Program-made: the position numbers and the translations under genes
Notes under the pieces: model-generated
Databases searched by the model: none
What the model was told of the DNA's origin: nothing
The model's input: the letters and a program-made list of their open reading frames with translations, nothing else
Shown: positions 22,241 to 34,131 of the stretch, in pieces
Position numbering within the stretch: the first letter of the stretch is position 1
Layout: every line of letters begins with the position of its first letter
Source: Collybiopsis luxurians FD-317 M1
Taxonomy: Eukaryota > Basidiomycota > Agaricomycetes > Agaricales > Omphalotaceae
DNA: 64,000 bases
Assembly: GCA_000827265.1 (NCBI GenBank)
Contig: KN834800.1
Coordinates: forward strand, 336,524-400,523
Direction: 5' to 3'

Positions 22241-24253
22241 TCATCTGGGAGGACTGGGCGACTTGTCCGAGGACTTGTCACCTTTGCCAAACCTGAGCTT
22301 ACCAAGCGAGTTACTAGGTTGATGATGCACTCGAGGACGCGAAGGACGCAGACCACAATCTCTCGGTGCATCGTCGCCACACTTGAGATGAGCCCTAAAG
22401 AGTCATTGATTGAATAAACCACGAACGTGTGTCACGGAACGGAATACATACTTGAGTCCACAATCGTCACATTCCAAAATAGGTTTCCACGGTCCAAACC
22501 TCTTGGAACAGATGTCGCACTTGCTGACCATCGAAGCGGTAGAAAAGAATAGATCGAACGGGTTCCATCCTATAAGAGGCTCTGCACTTGGAGCATTAGG
22601 TGGCGTCGCTGTTCCATTTACGCCCTTCTTGGTTGGCTTCGCTCCAGGTTTGAGAATCGAGAACCGATGGACGAGGGGACTGGTGTAATTGCCGTGCAAG
22701 GACCGAATGGTGGAACCGCCCTCGGTGGCCATTGCGCTCGAAATAGCGGATCCGGCGGCAGTGTGATAAGAATCGAGGGAATCGATTGAGAGAATAGAAG
22801 AGTGACCAAGAAGATCCGAACCATTTTCAGGATGCTCTGCCATGATGGTAGAGGGATTCGCAGAAGCGGGTAAGACGGGCTCTGGTGTCGCATTAGGATC
22901 AGGGGAAGCGCGGATGGTCAGGATGGAAGACAGGGAAGGTGGTTGAGTGCCATTGGTCGAGTGGGTAGGATGAGCACGAATGACCGTAGTACTATACTCC
23001 GACAAGGCCGAGTCGTTTCCTTTTTCGTTAAGCAATGGGTCGTTTCCTGGAAACTACAATTAGAATGAAAACAAGAGAGATAGTCGGGTCTCACCTTCAG
23101 ACCAGTCACTGTTAATCCCAACGCCTGAAAGGCCCTTGACGGCTTCCATGAGCTCATCGTCGTCATCGCTATCATCACTGGTCGTTCCGCTGGTTCTGAT
23201 ATCCTTGCCAATTCCCATACCAAAGCTGGGAATCCTCGGCTGAGGTGCTGGCCGCTTATGACCTGTCATAAACTTGATGCTTCCGACATTGACATCTTCG
23301 CCTTCGTTGGGACGAGCCAAAACTTCGGCTTCAATAACCCGAAGTCTGTCAAGTATTTGACGAGTCGTGGGGCGGGCGGCAGGGTCTGGGGAACAGCATT
23401 CGATGCACAAGGTAATCAAGTCGGGAGGGCATCCTGGGCTAGCTAGACTGCGAACTTCGTCTAGGTCGAGGGAAAAGGTTGGAGCGGCTCGTTTGAAGTG
23501 ATGGTCGTCGGCAAGTTTACGAGCAGCGATTTCACATAGAATGATACCGAATGAAAAGATGTCGGTTGGAAGGTCGAATTCCTCGCCGAGGAGAATCTCG
23601 GGAGACATGTAAGAGTCGGTACCACAGAAAGTGAGTCGCTTTGACTCGTCTTCACTGCGAGCTGCAATACGAGCAAAACCAAAATCGGTAATCTTTAGAC
23701 GGCCATTGGCAGTAACGAGAAGGTTTTCGCCCTTGAGATCTCGATGAATACATTTACGAGCATGGAGATAGGCGAGTGCTCGAGCGATGTCAGTGGCAAA
23801 GGAGAGACGCAGACGCCATGGAAAAGGCTTGGCTTTATCGTGGATATAATAGCGCAAGTTGCCGTTGTCGATGAACTCGGAGACGATGAAGATGCGATTG
23901 TCTGGATCAGGAGCACGAGAAAGGCCCAGGAAGAGGACGATGTTGGGATGGCGAGATTCCTTCATGAGACGCCATTCACGCTCAAAGTATTTAGCGACAT
24001 CATATTCGTTGGATGGTATGACTTCCTTGATGGCAACGTCGATTCCAAGATAAGTTCCTGGTGAACTTGTGAGTATACGGTGGGCGAGCGAGTGAAAAGC
24101 GAGTACCTTTGTAAACTTTGCCGAATGAACCAGAGCCTAGGGTTTTCCAGTCGCCTTTGATGTCCTATGAGATGATCAATCAATGAATAGGTCTGGCTTA
24201 TTGGAAGCTGTACAGACCTCGTAAGGAATGACATCGAATGCATCAGAGTGCAT
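22241..24253 (-). CDS. Protein kinase with C-terminal C1 (phorbol-ester/DAG-type) domain
   Basis: Predicted Ser/Thr kinase of the TKL/MAPKKK-like type, 601 residues. Exons are 24253-24218, 24164-24107, 24057-23095, 23046-22452 and 22394-22241, and the sum is a multiple of three. The kinase domain begins almost at the N-terminus. It shows the glycine loop GSGSFGKVYKG, VAIKEV with the ATP lysine, the catalytic loop HRDLKGEN, DFG, GTDSYMSPE and a subdomain XI arginine (AARPTTRQIL). A Ser/Pro-rich linker follows. The C-terminus is a cysteine-rich C1-type module: CDICSKRFGPW.., CDDCGLK, then AHLKCGDDAPRDCGL across the last intron. This fits C-x2-C..C-x2-C-x4-H-x2-C-x7-C and so could bind membrane lipid or protein. 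All catalytic residues are present, so it should be active. It is the only intact copy here; decayed pieces lie at 10.9, 13.5-15.2 and 21.1 kb. Confidence 0.88.
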
Positions 24254-24415
24254 CGTATAGGATTGTGAAGTATGAGGGTGAACGGTTACAGGAATTGTGG
24301 CGAGGATGGTGGACGAGCAGAACCAAGGCTGAGCGACGGCGGCGCAAGTCACGCAACATTCGAAATTGTGGAGATGACGTAATGCTACTAAGGTTATTCC
24401 ATTTTACACTAAAAT

Positions 24416-25393
24416 CTATCTAGCTACTATTTTTTCCATTCTTCTCAGATTCTCTGCAAACTTATTAGTACATAGTATACACCAGCAAACGGTCAACATG
24501 TACCTTCTACTGTTCTGCACCCGAATAAACAGCCAGTCCACCGCTGCTCTCACTCCAGTGCTACACAAACAATGAGTATCCCTCTCAAAGTCGGTTCAAT
24601 ACTTACCCTTCAATCGCTGACACGCCCATCACATCCAAACTCGCAATCCTCTCTTTCCTCGAGCTCATGGAACCCTCTCCCTCCCCATACCGGGCGCTCC
24701 TTCTCGCGCTTTCCACTTTACGTTGATACCAATCCTCGTAATCGTTGCGAATTTCCTCCACGGAGAGACTGTTGGCCGTGTCTTGTTTGTTCGCGAGTAG
24801 TAACAAGGGAACATTGAGGATTTGAGGAGATGAAAGTACAGAGTCTGTGCACGGTCAGAGTTTGAACAAACGAGGAAAAGGCTTTGAATTCGTACCAAAT
24901 ACTTCCCAGCCTTCGCTCAACCTCTCCCTATCATCAGCGTCGATGACATACACTACCGCATGACAGTCGTCGTAGTACTTGTGCCAGATATTCCTGATCC
25001 CTCTCTGCCCTCCGAGATCCCAAAACTGTAAAATCGTAGAGGGCAAGGTTATTTTGCCAGCTGCTGAACATCAGTACCACCATAGATTACTAACGACAAT
25101 TGCACTTGCTGTTCTGTCCAACTGTAGGCCCAATTTTATCAGGCGAGAGACCTGGGGTATCAGTATACAACGTCTTGATCTTCTCCAGTAACGTCTTGCG
25201 CCCAGAATCAGACTAGGTCGAAAAAGGGTCTTGACCAAAATCTCACCGTCTTTCCAGCGCCGTCAAGGCCAATGATGATTACCGAGAATTCTTCTTTCCT
25301 GAGTATCCCCTTATCAGGTCCAATTCAGAACTGGATTAACTTGTGGATATACCTCGTTAGATGTTCATGCAGTCCTTTGAGCAAGTGGTACAT
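24416..25393 (-). CDS. ARFRP1: ARF-related small GTPase (ARFRP1 / yeast Arl3 type)
   Basis: Golgi small GTPase. The protein starts MYHLLKGLHEHL and has P-loop GLDGAGKTT (split by an intron inside KT|T), PTVGQN switch I, WDLGGQ switch II, NKQD and SAIEGTGVR guanine-binding motifs, and a C-terminal helix ending VDWLFIRVQNSRR. PSTILQFWDLGGQ and the long insert between NKQD and SA (YEDWYQRKVESARR..) fit the ARFRP1/Arl3 group, which recruits golgins at the trans-Golgi, better than ARF1. Residue 2 is Tyr, as in Arl3-type proteins that are N-acetylated instead of myristoylated. The NatC catalytic subunit, known to acetylate yeast Arl3, is encoded at 48 kb. One intron, after PTVGQN, appears to use a GC donor (AACA|GCAAGT). 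The C-terminal end is uncertain: the frame runs to the TAG at 24416-24418, but the protein may end earlier if a further intron follows NSRR. Confidence 0.85.
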
Positions 25394-26649
25394 TGGGCGT
25401 CTAACGGGCGTGTGAGCGTTCAAGTTTTTCATTCATGTCAACCAATTTCGGCTATTCAATATGTCTATGTACACAACTCTTCAAGCTTCTCCGGCTCTCT
25501 CGAATGTGGTAGTTCGTCCTGGACGTGCAACATGGTATCATCATGGTACTCCGACCGCAAATTACGCTTGGATGCAGGTCGTACAATTCGTCTTCTGTTA
25601 CTCACGGGGATCGGATGCCCGCGACTATAATTAACGCGTTCGAATACCCCTACGGAGCCCGAATATCTATAAACGATAACGGCCCTTCCAGAGTGCGAGT
25701 GGAATTGCAGGAACCTGTCCGGTTTTGGAGTCTGTTGACACAAAGAGAGCGGAAACTAACACAAAAACATTGGGCCTTGACAGGAGGACAGAACGACGCA
25801 TGGATGGCGACAATGCTCAAATCAGCGCTTTCGCGCCTCCGATAATATCTAGCACGCTGAACTTTGACTAGTTCGTATATCCCACTCCTAGGACTAAGTT
25901 AGTCTATAGCACGCGTCAACACTGTCAACCTGATCTTGTCCAGGACCTTGATTGAGCGTTGCCCAGTACAATTTCAAGGTCAAGTATGACCATTTGGTGT
26001 GATTTCGTTGCGTTGATGTTAATGTGTCGTATAACGGTTCTACGGTGCATGGCCCTTTTCAGATTCTTTTTTGTATGTACCGTATACGCTGCAGAACTCA
26101 TAGAGACACCAATACTGATCTTGATACGCAGCTGACCATCCGGTTTCGCTATTCTCTGTGTCTCAGTCCTAAGATCCATTTTAGTACTCGCAAAGCTGGA
26201 TTCTCGTCTGCCTCTGCCTCTCTCTGCCTTGATTTCCGAGTACCGGAAGTACCCTGAGTTTTGTGAAATACTGTTTGTGAACTTTACTGAGGTTTGCCTT
26301 CTAAACTTTATTGTATGGGGAGAAGTCATCTGTAATCCCCTGTGGAGCGGCCAAACGTACAGCGCAGAATGAACGTGAACATTTATTAGACTTTACCCAA
26401 TGGGACAGTCTGAGTGCGGAATCACTGGAGAACTTGGCAGAGACCTGCCTTTGAAGGATCTTTTACTCCCTCAAGGCCCTGCGCTCATAGCGCCAAGTAC
26501 TTATTCCTCCACTTATCAATGCGAGGTGTGCCAGATAATGATATGAGCTGGCAATCAATCCGTCATGTGAGTGCTTTGTGAAATTTGTATATATAACTAA
26601 GCGATATGCATATTTGATGCATCCCCTTTTCTCGCTGTGTCTATCATAC
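25394..26649. other. Intergenic; decayed sequence of unknown origin
   Basis: A 106-residue plus-strand open frame at 25525-25845 (INAFEYPYGARISIND..., QEPVRFWSLLTQRERKLTQKHW) has no family I recognise. A diverged relative lies at about 30740-30960, past the NB-ARC gene: GGAACCTGTCCGGTTTTGG against GGAGCCTGTTCTGTCCTGG, and GAAACTAACAC....TTGGGCCTTGA against GAAACTCACAC....TTGGGACTTGA. The rest, 25850-26640, shows no supported gene. Confidence 0.35.
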
Positions 26650-29600
26650 ATGCCAAGCGTGCCAGAAACTGATACAACTGACCATACTCTCGATGAGTTC
26701 AAGGCATCGCGTATAGTCCAGGAGGCGAAGAGAAGAGAAGAGCAATCTGCTATTGATACCCTGGAAGATGGCTTCAAGACTGCATTGGAATTAGCCAGGG
26801 ATGCAGGTGAAATGTTGCGGAATGTTCCATATGTGAAAGCTGTGGCAGCAATGGCCTTGCAGATTTTCAAGATCTATGATGTTAGTTTAATATTACTTAT
26901 CTTCAATAAAGGGTACTGATGAAATGTGTACAGGAAATCAAAGAAAACTAAGAAAAATGTTATGATATTATTCTCAAGACTGCACAGATCTACCTCATTG
27001 TAAATGAGGGCCTACATCAAATCCCCCAAGCTCAGTATCAGAATCAGCCTAGGTCCATTGAGAGATACTTGAAAGAGTTCAATGGGTGAGCTGACTTTTT
27101 CCATTGGTATTGTCATTTTGAGTTTACCAAAACCCGGACTACTATATTAGAGTGCTGACAAGAGTATTGAAAAAATTGGAGAAGAATAAACCCCAGGGAT
27201 CTTTGGGAAAGTTATTCAAAAGAAATCAGCAAAAGTCCATTCTTGAAAAGTGTGACAAGGATTTGAATGAAGCACGGGAGAATTTTAAAGTAACAAGCCT
27301 CTGTAATTCCATTATGGCGTACCACTAATCATGAATCAGCTTCAAGTTTTAGTGCAGCTAGGAATTAAGTTTGGCAATGACTGGGAATATCAGTTAAGAT
27401 ACTGTTTTAGGACTTCAAAAGCTAAGAGGCTTATAATGTTTTTAGACCTTCCATTAATCATATGCTCACCCCTCCAGAGCCTGATATAGTCATTGGTCGA
27501 GATATGGAATTAAAAGAAATTGTTGATGCTTTGCTGAATCGTTCACCCCCACCTATTGCAATAATGGGATTTGGAGGAATGGGCAAGACTACTCTTGCTT
27601 CCAAGATTTTTCACAATAGCAAAATCAAGGAGAAGTACAATGCCAGGTATTTTGTATCTTGTGAAGGTGTATTGAACATAGACCAGTTTTGGACAAAACT
27701 GGCCATTGCCTTCCTCTTAAAATTGGAACTTTTCAGCCCTGGTGAAGATCAGCTTATGGAAGCCCGGAAAATGGCTCAAATCCAGAACCAGGTTGTAGGA
27801 TTCCTCAAGCAGGGATCAACCATGCTATGTCTGGACAATTTTGAGACCCTATGGGAATCCACAAAAGGGAGTGATGAGTTGCAGGAAGTCTTAAAAAGAT
27901 TGAATGTAATCACTCCCCTTGGATTAATTTTGACTATGCGGGGTACTCAAGGTCCTGGATTGATTGACTGGAAAATACTCACTGTGGTTTCAGTAACTTT
28001 AAATGATTCTATTGGGATTTTCAGATCAGTGGTCAAAAAAGATCCAGATGAAAATTCCATGTATTTACTTAAAGAATTGGCTGGTATTCCATTAGCCATT
28101 CATTTATTTGCTGCTATGGTTAAAGATGGGCATGAAGGTACAGAAAGTATTAAAAACAGATGGGAAACTGTGGGAACATCAATCATTGAAAGAGGAGAGG
28201 AGGGAAGATTATCCCAGTTGGATTTTTCTATCCATATCTCAGTTGATAGCCATAGAATAACACCAGAACAAAAGGTGGCCCTTATTATTCTAGCCTATCT
28301 TCCTACAGGCTTGAAAGATGGAACTATTCTGAAAAGTCTGGATGCCCTCATCCCAAACTTTCACAACAATCTACGCAAGTTACAACGGCAAGCACTTACA
28401 AGCCTTAGTTCTGGCAGATTTGAGATGCTACCCCCAATTGCAAGATACTGCAAGGAGCATTTGAAAATATCAAAAGAATTAGGTGCCGGCATATGCAAAA
28501 TATTTTCAGGAGTATGTTGATAACTGCACAGAGAATCAACTCAAGGAGGAATCCACTAATATTCGCTCCATTCTCATGTTCGGGTGTCAAGAAAATGTCT
28601 ATGGAGAACAGCCAGAATTTCTGATTGAGGCATGTATCAAATATACAAGACATCTTTTAGATAGTGGACTGCAGCCTGACCAGGGATTAATTCAGGCAGC
28701 ACTTCAATTGACTTCAGAGAACAAATTGATTAAAGCTAAAACTTGGAAGATTCTCGGAGAGATACAGTATCAGCAGTATCAGATTGACAAAGCAGTTTCA
28801 TCTTTTGAGGAAGCTATTAACAACTATGAAAGTGGGGACATTTTAAATATAGATAATAGTGACTATGCAAGTGCATGTCTGTGGCTTGGAATGGTGTATA
28901 TAGTTGTTGTCAAGTATTCTGAATCAGAAAAATTCTCACATAAAGCACTAGTGATTTTTCAGCAGGAAAATAATAAAATTGGGGAGGCATCTAGTTTTGG
29001 ACAGTTTGGAGATCTCTACTACTATATGGGCAGGCTTGAGGATGCAAAGGAGGCTTTAGATAAGGCTCTCGCCTTATATAACGAGATCTCAAATCAACCG
29101 GGGCAAGCAATCAGTCTTCGGAGACTTGGAGACCTTTACATGAAGATGAATAAAACTGAAGATGCACAGGAGGCTTTGAATAGGGCTCTTGCACTCTATG
29201 AGAATATGAATATTTCAACATATCAGTTGGGGCAGGCCAACAGTCTTTTGAGTCTTGGAGATATCTACATGAGGACAGACAAACTTGAAGATGCACAGGA
29301 GGCTTTGAAAAAGGCTCTTTCACAATATGAGAAGATCTCAAATCAATTGGGGCTTGCCAATAGTCTTTGGGGTCTTGGAAATATCTACATGAAGATTGAC
29401 AAATTTGAGGATGCAAAGGAGGCTTTTGACAAAGCTCTTGCATTTTATGAGGAGATCTCAAATCAATTGGGGCAGGCCAATAGTCTTCAGAGCCTTGGAG
29501 ATCTGTACCTGAGGATGCACAAACTTGAGGATGCACTGGAGGCTTTGAATAAGGCTCTTGCATTCTATGAGGAGATCACAAATCAATTGGGGCAGGCCAA

Positions 29601-30291
29601 TTGTCTTAAGAGTTTGGGAGATATCTACATGAGGACGGACAAGCTTGAGGATGCACAGGAGGTTCTGAATAAGGCTCTTGCATTCTATGAGGAGATTTCA
29701 CATCAACTAGGGCAGGCAAACAGTCTTCGCAGACTTGGAGATCTATATATGAGGATGGACAAACTTGAGGATACACAGGAGACCTTGAATAAGGCACTTG
29801 TACTGTATGAACAGATCTCATATCAATTGGGGCAAGCTAACACTCTTAAGAGTTTTGGAGATCTCTATATTAGAATGAACAGGCCCAAGGATGCACAGGA
29901 GGCTTTGAATAATGCCCTAACACTCTACAAGGAGATCACAAATCTATTGGGGCAGGCAAATAGTCTTCGGAGTCTTGGAGATCTTTACATGAAGATGGAC
30001 AAACTTGAGGATGCACAAGAGACTTTAGACAAGGCTCTTGCACTCTACGAGGATGTCTCAAATCTATTGGGGCAGGCCAACAGTCTTCAGAGTCTTGGAG
30101 ATCTCTACATGAGGATGGACAAACTTGATGATGCACAGGAGGCTTTGAATAAAGTGCTTGCACTCTATGAGGATATCTCAGATCAATTTGGGCAGGCAGG
30201 CAGTCTTCAGAGTCTTGGATATCTCTATATGAGGGTGAACAGGCCTGAGGATGCACAAGAGGCTCTGAACAAGTCTCTTGCATGTGAATAG
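26650..30291 (+). pseudogene. NB-ARC-TPR NLR-like gene, disrupted
   Basis: STAND-type signalling ATPase of the fungal NB-ARC-TPR class. It starts MPSVPETDTTDHTLDEFKAS, with a helical N-terminal region spread over short exons. The NB-ARC has P-loop GFGGMGKTTLA, RYFVSCEG, Walker B-like TMLCLDNFETLWE, and ELAGIPLAIHLFA as the GLPL-like motif. A TPR array follows. Three lesions are visible. TAA at 26949 falls inside EIKEN*EKCYDIILK. A 1-nt insertion near 28482 puts VPAYAKYFQEYVDN out of frame with ISKEL. The array ends abruptly with LACE-stop, although a further decayed repeat can be read in the DNA just after. The NB-ARC and TPR parts are otherwise long open frames, so inactivation seems recent. 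A sequencing error could explain the frameshift but not all three lesions. Confidence 0.75.
28981..30291 (+). repeat. 120-bp tandem repeats encoding 40-residue TPR units
   Basis: Eleven consecutive units of the form GQANSLxSLGDLYMRMDKLEDAQEALNKALALYEEISNQL (written here as a consensus). One unit has a 3-residue insertion (ENMNISTYQL) and the last is cut short. Near-identity at DNA level indicates recent unit duplication or gene conversion. The unit fits kinesin-light-chain-like TPRs common in fungal NLRs. Confidence 0.85.
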
Positions 30292-32037
30292 GAAATTCAA
30301 TCAATCTGAGCAGGTCATCAGTATTATAAATATTTAAGCAAGGATGTGCAATATTACAGTAAAGATCAAGTGTATATATACGAGGCAGTAGTTCGGAGGT
30401 AAACTGCAGAAATACTAACATATTACTATTTCAATAAGTCATCTTTATGTAGCTGATCAAAAAAGCAATACAGTTTTGAGTATAAGATTATAAGTTCATG
30501 TCACGCAGATATCCAAAATAGCAAATTTCTTGGTTTTTTGTATACCTGCGGAGAAAAGCTTTGAAAATTCATCTAAATATGCTCCACTAAACACATTGCT
30601 GTCTATTAATTCTATTTTAAAAGTAACGCACCTCCACAAGCTTCTCTTACTGGCACAAGTCCCATTCCCCAAGAGATATAATAGTTTATGGAACATATGC
30701 AAAAAGGAAAGGTGGTAACTTCGCCCTCAATTATTGGTATTGAATGTCGAAAACCAGTATCAAATTTTTCAAATACTCTGTCAGAGTACAGGAATCCATA
30801 GACAAAGTGGTCATTCCGGAGTTATGATGATGGAATCAGGGAGCCTGTTCTGTCCTGGGTTCTCTAATTCAAGCTGAACGGATTACAAAAGGGAACAGAA
30901 ACTCACACGGGGACGTTGGGACTTGAATTGAATGCCAGAGACATGGGAACAGACCGAAGTATCTCTTCACCTCACGGCATGTTTTAAGGCTTTCAATGTC
31001 AGTTTCAATGTCAGCTTGAATAGGTTTGAATCCTGTCAAATAGCGTGGAATATGAGATTACGGAACAGTTGACATGCCACACTAGGTTAACCAAATAATA
31101 ACGCGGATCTTCCGAATCTTCGATCCTATGGCATACAATGGCGGCGGCATTCCCAAATTACCATATCCAACACCATGCACATTCCGATTCCAATTTTGGT
31201 AGGCTGTATTCTCAATTTGGTCATAGTTTTCTGACCCGACTCCACGAGCGCCACACTACAAGGCGCGTCTCCGGTAGATTTGCTATTTGTCGTGACGAAG
31301 CAACGCATCATCGGCTTTTTCAATCCGGATTACACAAGGGATACGTGTCATGATCGCCCGACGAACCAATCTGCAAGATGTAAACCTTGTGTAAACCTTA
31401 CGGTAAAGAAGCATTACTTTCTACATGACGTGACCTTCTCCAGAAGCCCAAGTTGATCGCGGGGTAGAATTTACGGTCGATGGATTTTTCATCTTTTGAG
31501 CGGGAACGAATGAATAAGTATGGAGATACCGCTCCAGAATGCGGTTATAGCACTTTAACCCGCGTCGCGACCTGCTGGCAAGTCTTCCTATCATAGATAT
31601 GAATTGGTGTCAAGTGCTCCGCGGTGACTCTGCCCCGCACTGAACTTTTCGGGCCGACTCTTTGGTATTCTCTTCCGATTCACTGGAGGACAAGTAAAAT
31701 CTTGACTCTTGTAATTCGGTTCAAAGAGTGAGAGTTTCATTAGCAGCTCACGAGACAAATATTTTGCTGGGATTCTGGAAAAGAAGAGTGATAAGTGGAC
31801 GGCTATTTCGGTGGTTGCTATAGGGAAGGAAGTCTACTTCCGACGGCAGAAGGGGTAGTGCCTTGAAACTGAATGGGGAATAGGAGTAAATGTGGGATTT
31901 TTTCCAGGAAAATCACCCGAAAAAATTGCTAAGGCCGACTTCGGGTATGCTATATTCCAGCTGCCCTGCCTACTCTCTTTCTCTTCCCGCCAACTTCACG
32001 ATACATACGACCACCCAGGCTAGCAGCCTTGCATGTT
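30292..32037. other. Intergenic, no supported gene
   Basis: 30292-30340 retains decayed TPR-unit sequence (CTTGCATGTGAATAGGAAATTC, then GAGCAGG). About 30740-30960 is the diverged relative of 25620-25830. 30960-31880 shows nothing recognisable. 31880-32037 is upstream of RIC8. Confidence 0.45.
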
Positions 32038-34131
32038 ATGACGGATATCCTCAAGTCCTATACAGATTTAAACTCTTCTACACCGCGATTCCAGGTCTCT
32101 GCTGTCTTGAATTCCATAATTGATGGTAAATTTAACATTTATCTCTGCCGCAATTTCACCCGTATAACTCTTTGCAGCTGATCCTTTCCTATTCGATCAA
32201 CCCAGTCGCGCTGCGCTCATAAGGCTGCTCTTAAGAGATCTCAAGTCAGCGGGCTCAAAATCTAGGTTACTGCATAAAGGTACGTATTCAATCTAATTCT
32301 CAAAAAGCAGCGTAAATCTTCATCATCGTCTTTGATAGATGCGGCTCAGGCACTGCTTGCAGTAAAGACCTTGGGCAGGATTCCCGCGGGCTCTGAGCCA
32401 CTTACAGAGTCTTCCAACATTTCAACGCTCTTAGAGCTCTCAAATTCGTTAATCAAAGAAGATAAGAACGCGTCTTCTGAGGCTTTGAGATGCATAGCAA
32501 ATACTATGCTCTTATACGACCATGCTAGAGTCACTTTTGTATCAAGGGAAGTTGGCGGAGGAGAAGCTTGTGCTACAATGCTCGAGGTAACGTCCTACTT
32601 ACCCGTTACTATCCGTGCTGACACCCAGCTATTCAGAAAGCGACAACTCCCGATCAAATATTCACTCTTTCCCGAATATTGTTTTTGGCAACTGCCTCAC
32701 CCTCGTCTCTCATTCTCTCTCTTGTTGAGGACCGACGTCGAGGCCGAACGATCATCGATATAATTACCATGAAAATAGACATGATCATGGCCAGTCTGCT
32801 GAACAACAAGTACCTTGCTAGAGATGCCATGTCCGAGCTTGTGAAATTTGCTTTCAATATCTTGCACCATTATCCCAACGTCGGTACACCATGCATTCCT
32901 CGTTCTAAATTATAATTGACGTCCCTTTGATAGTTACATAGTATTGCATCAAAAACATCCAAGGAATATCAGAGTCCTAATCTTGACGGGTACGTAGCTC
33001 TCACTGAATGTCGGATGCTAGTTCTGAACCCTGCTAGTCTTCTTCCTCCGTTGCTACGAGTATACCAGTCTTTACCGCCAACATACCCCACTCCACTAGT
33101 TTCTCCATTGACCCACGTCATTCATGCTCTCGTTACTATACCCATTACACCCTCTTTAGTCACTCTTTGGTTTTCTTCAACGCGTAGTCCCACCCACCGT
33201 GCTTCATCTCACTCGCATTCGCATTCATCTCCAGTCCACCGAAGCCCATCCATATCGACCCCCAAATCGAGCACCCTAGACCGTGCTTTCCATCAAGTCA
33301 TCGCCGCCGGACGCAGATCTCTCTCAATCTCATCTAATTCTCCAGCGTCCATGTACGGGATCTCCTACCATGATGTCGTCCTTCGTACTCTCGACCTCCT
33401 CGAAATTGTTTTCTCGCACTATTTTCCATCCAACTCGAACCCAGATTCACTTGAGGTCCGGCAATCGTTCAAGATTGATTTGACTAGATCGGGGATGCCG
33501 AATGATACGAGTCTCGATGAGCTCTTGTCCCCGTTGGTGGCACTATGTACCCGAATATGTATGATGGATAAGGCGTCCCGTCTCCGTGTGCGGGAATGGA
33601 TCGTACCTGCCGACTTGGACCGCTCGCGTCCGTTGGATGAGCGGGCCGATTTCTTGGGGAGATGTATTCGATTGCTTCGCAGCGTCTACCATACGAGGTT
33701 AAAAGCTTCTGTTGGAGAAATGCTTTACGCTGCCTGCGACTGCGACGGTAAGTCTATTTTTTCGGTCCTCAAATCCTCTTGTCTAATCGTAAGCATTAGC
33801 TTCTATACTATCAAGTCTTTTCGGCTACGGAAACGTCGCCGGATTCTTATTTAACAAAGGCATATTGTCCGCTCCTCCTCCGCCTTCTTCCGATCCCTAC
33901 TCTTCGTCGTCTTCTTCTCAGCGATACATTAATCCTATAACAGGTACATACGACACGCGACCCCAGGGTGGGATTGGTGGACCTACCGAGGAGATGACAG
34001 AGGAGGAGAAGGAGGAAGAGATGGACAAGTTGTTTGTCTTATTCGACCGACTCGAACGTTCAGGGGCACCTCCTGCGAATCAGCGAAAGTCCGTTCATCC
34101 GAGAACCAAATCAAAACACACGCCCCAATGA
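32038..34131 (+). CDS. RIC8: Synembryn/Ric8, G-alpha chaperone and exchange factor
   Basis: Ric8 folds heterotrimeric G-alpha subunits and acts on them as a nucleotide exchange factor in the cytoplasm; it acts in growth and development signalling. The start MTDILKSYTDL leads to SAVLNSIID|ADPFLFD across the first intron, then RAALIRLLLRDLKS, EALRCIANTMLLYDHARVTF, GGGEACA, ARDAMSELVKFAFNI, ELLSPLVALCTRICMMD, REWIVPADLDRSRPL, and FGYGNVAGFLFNKGIL near the C-terminus. These are the armadillo-like repeats and conserved blocks of the family. The protein ends with a Ser/Pro stretch, an acidic MTEEEKEEEMDKLF segment and a basic tail. Several short introns are needed. No lesion was seen. Confidence 0.88.

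Noticed and set aside
25925..26329. 134-residue minus-strand open frame
   Set aside because: Basic, Ser/Thr-rich, no motif, no splice context. Best explained as chance.
29111..30421. Minus-strand open frames across the TPR repeats
   Set aside because: They are antisense shadows of the 120-bp coding repeat and carry the same periodicity. The plus strand gives the recognised TPR motif.
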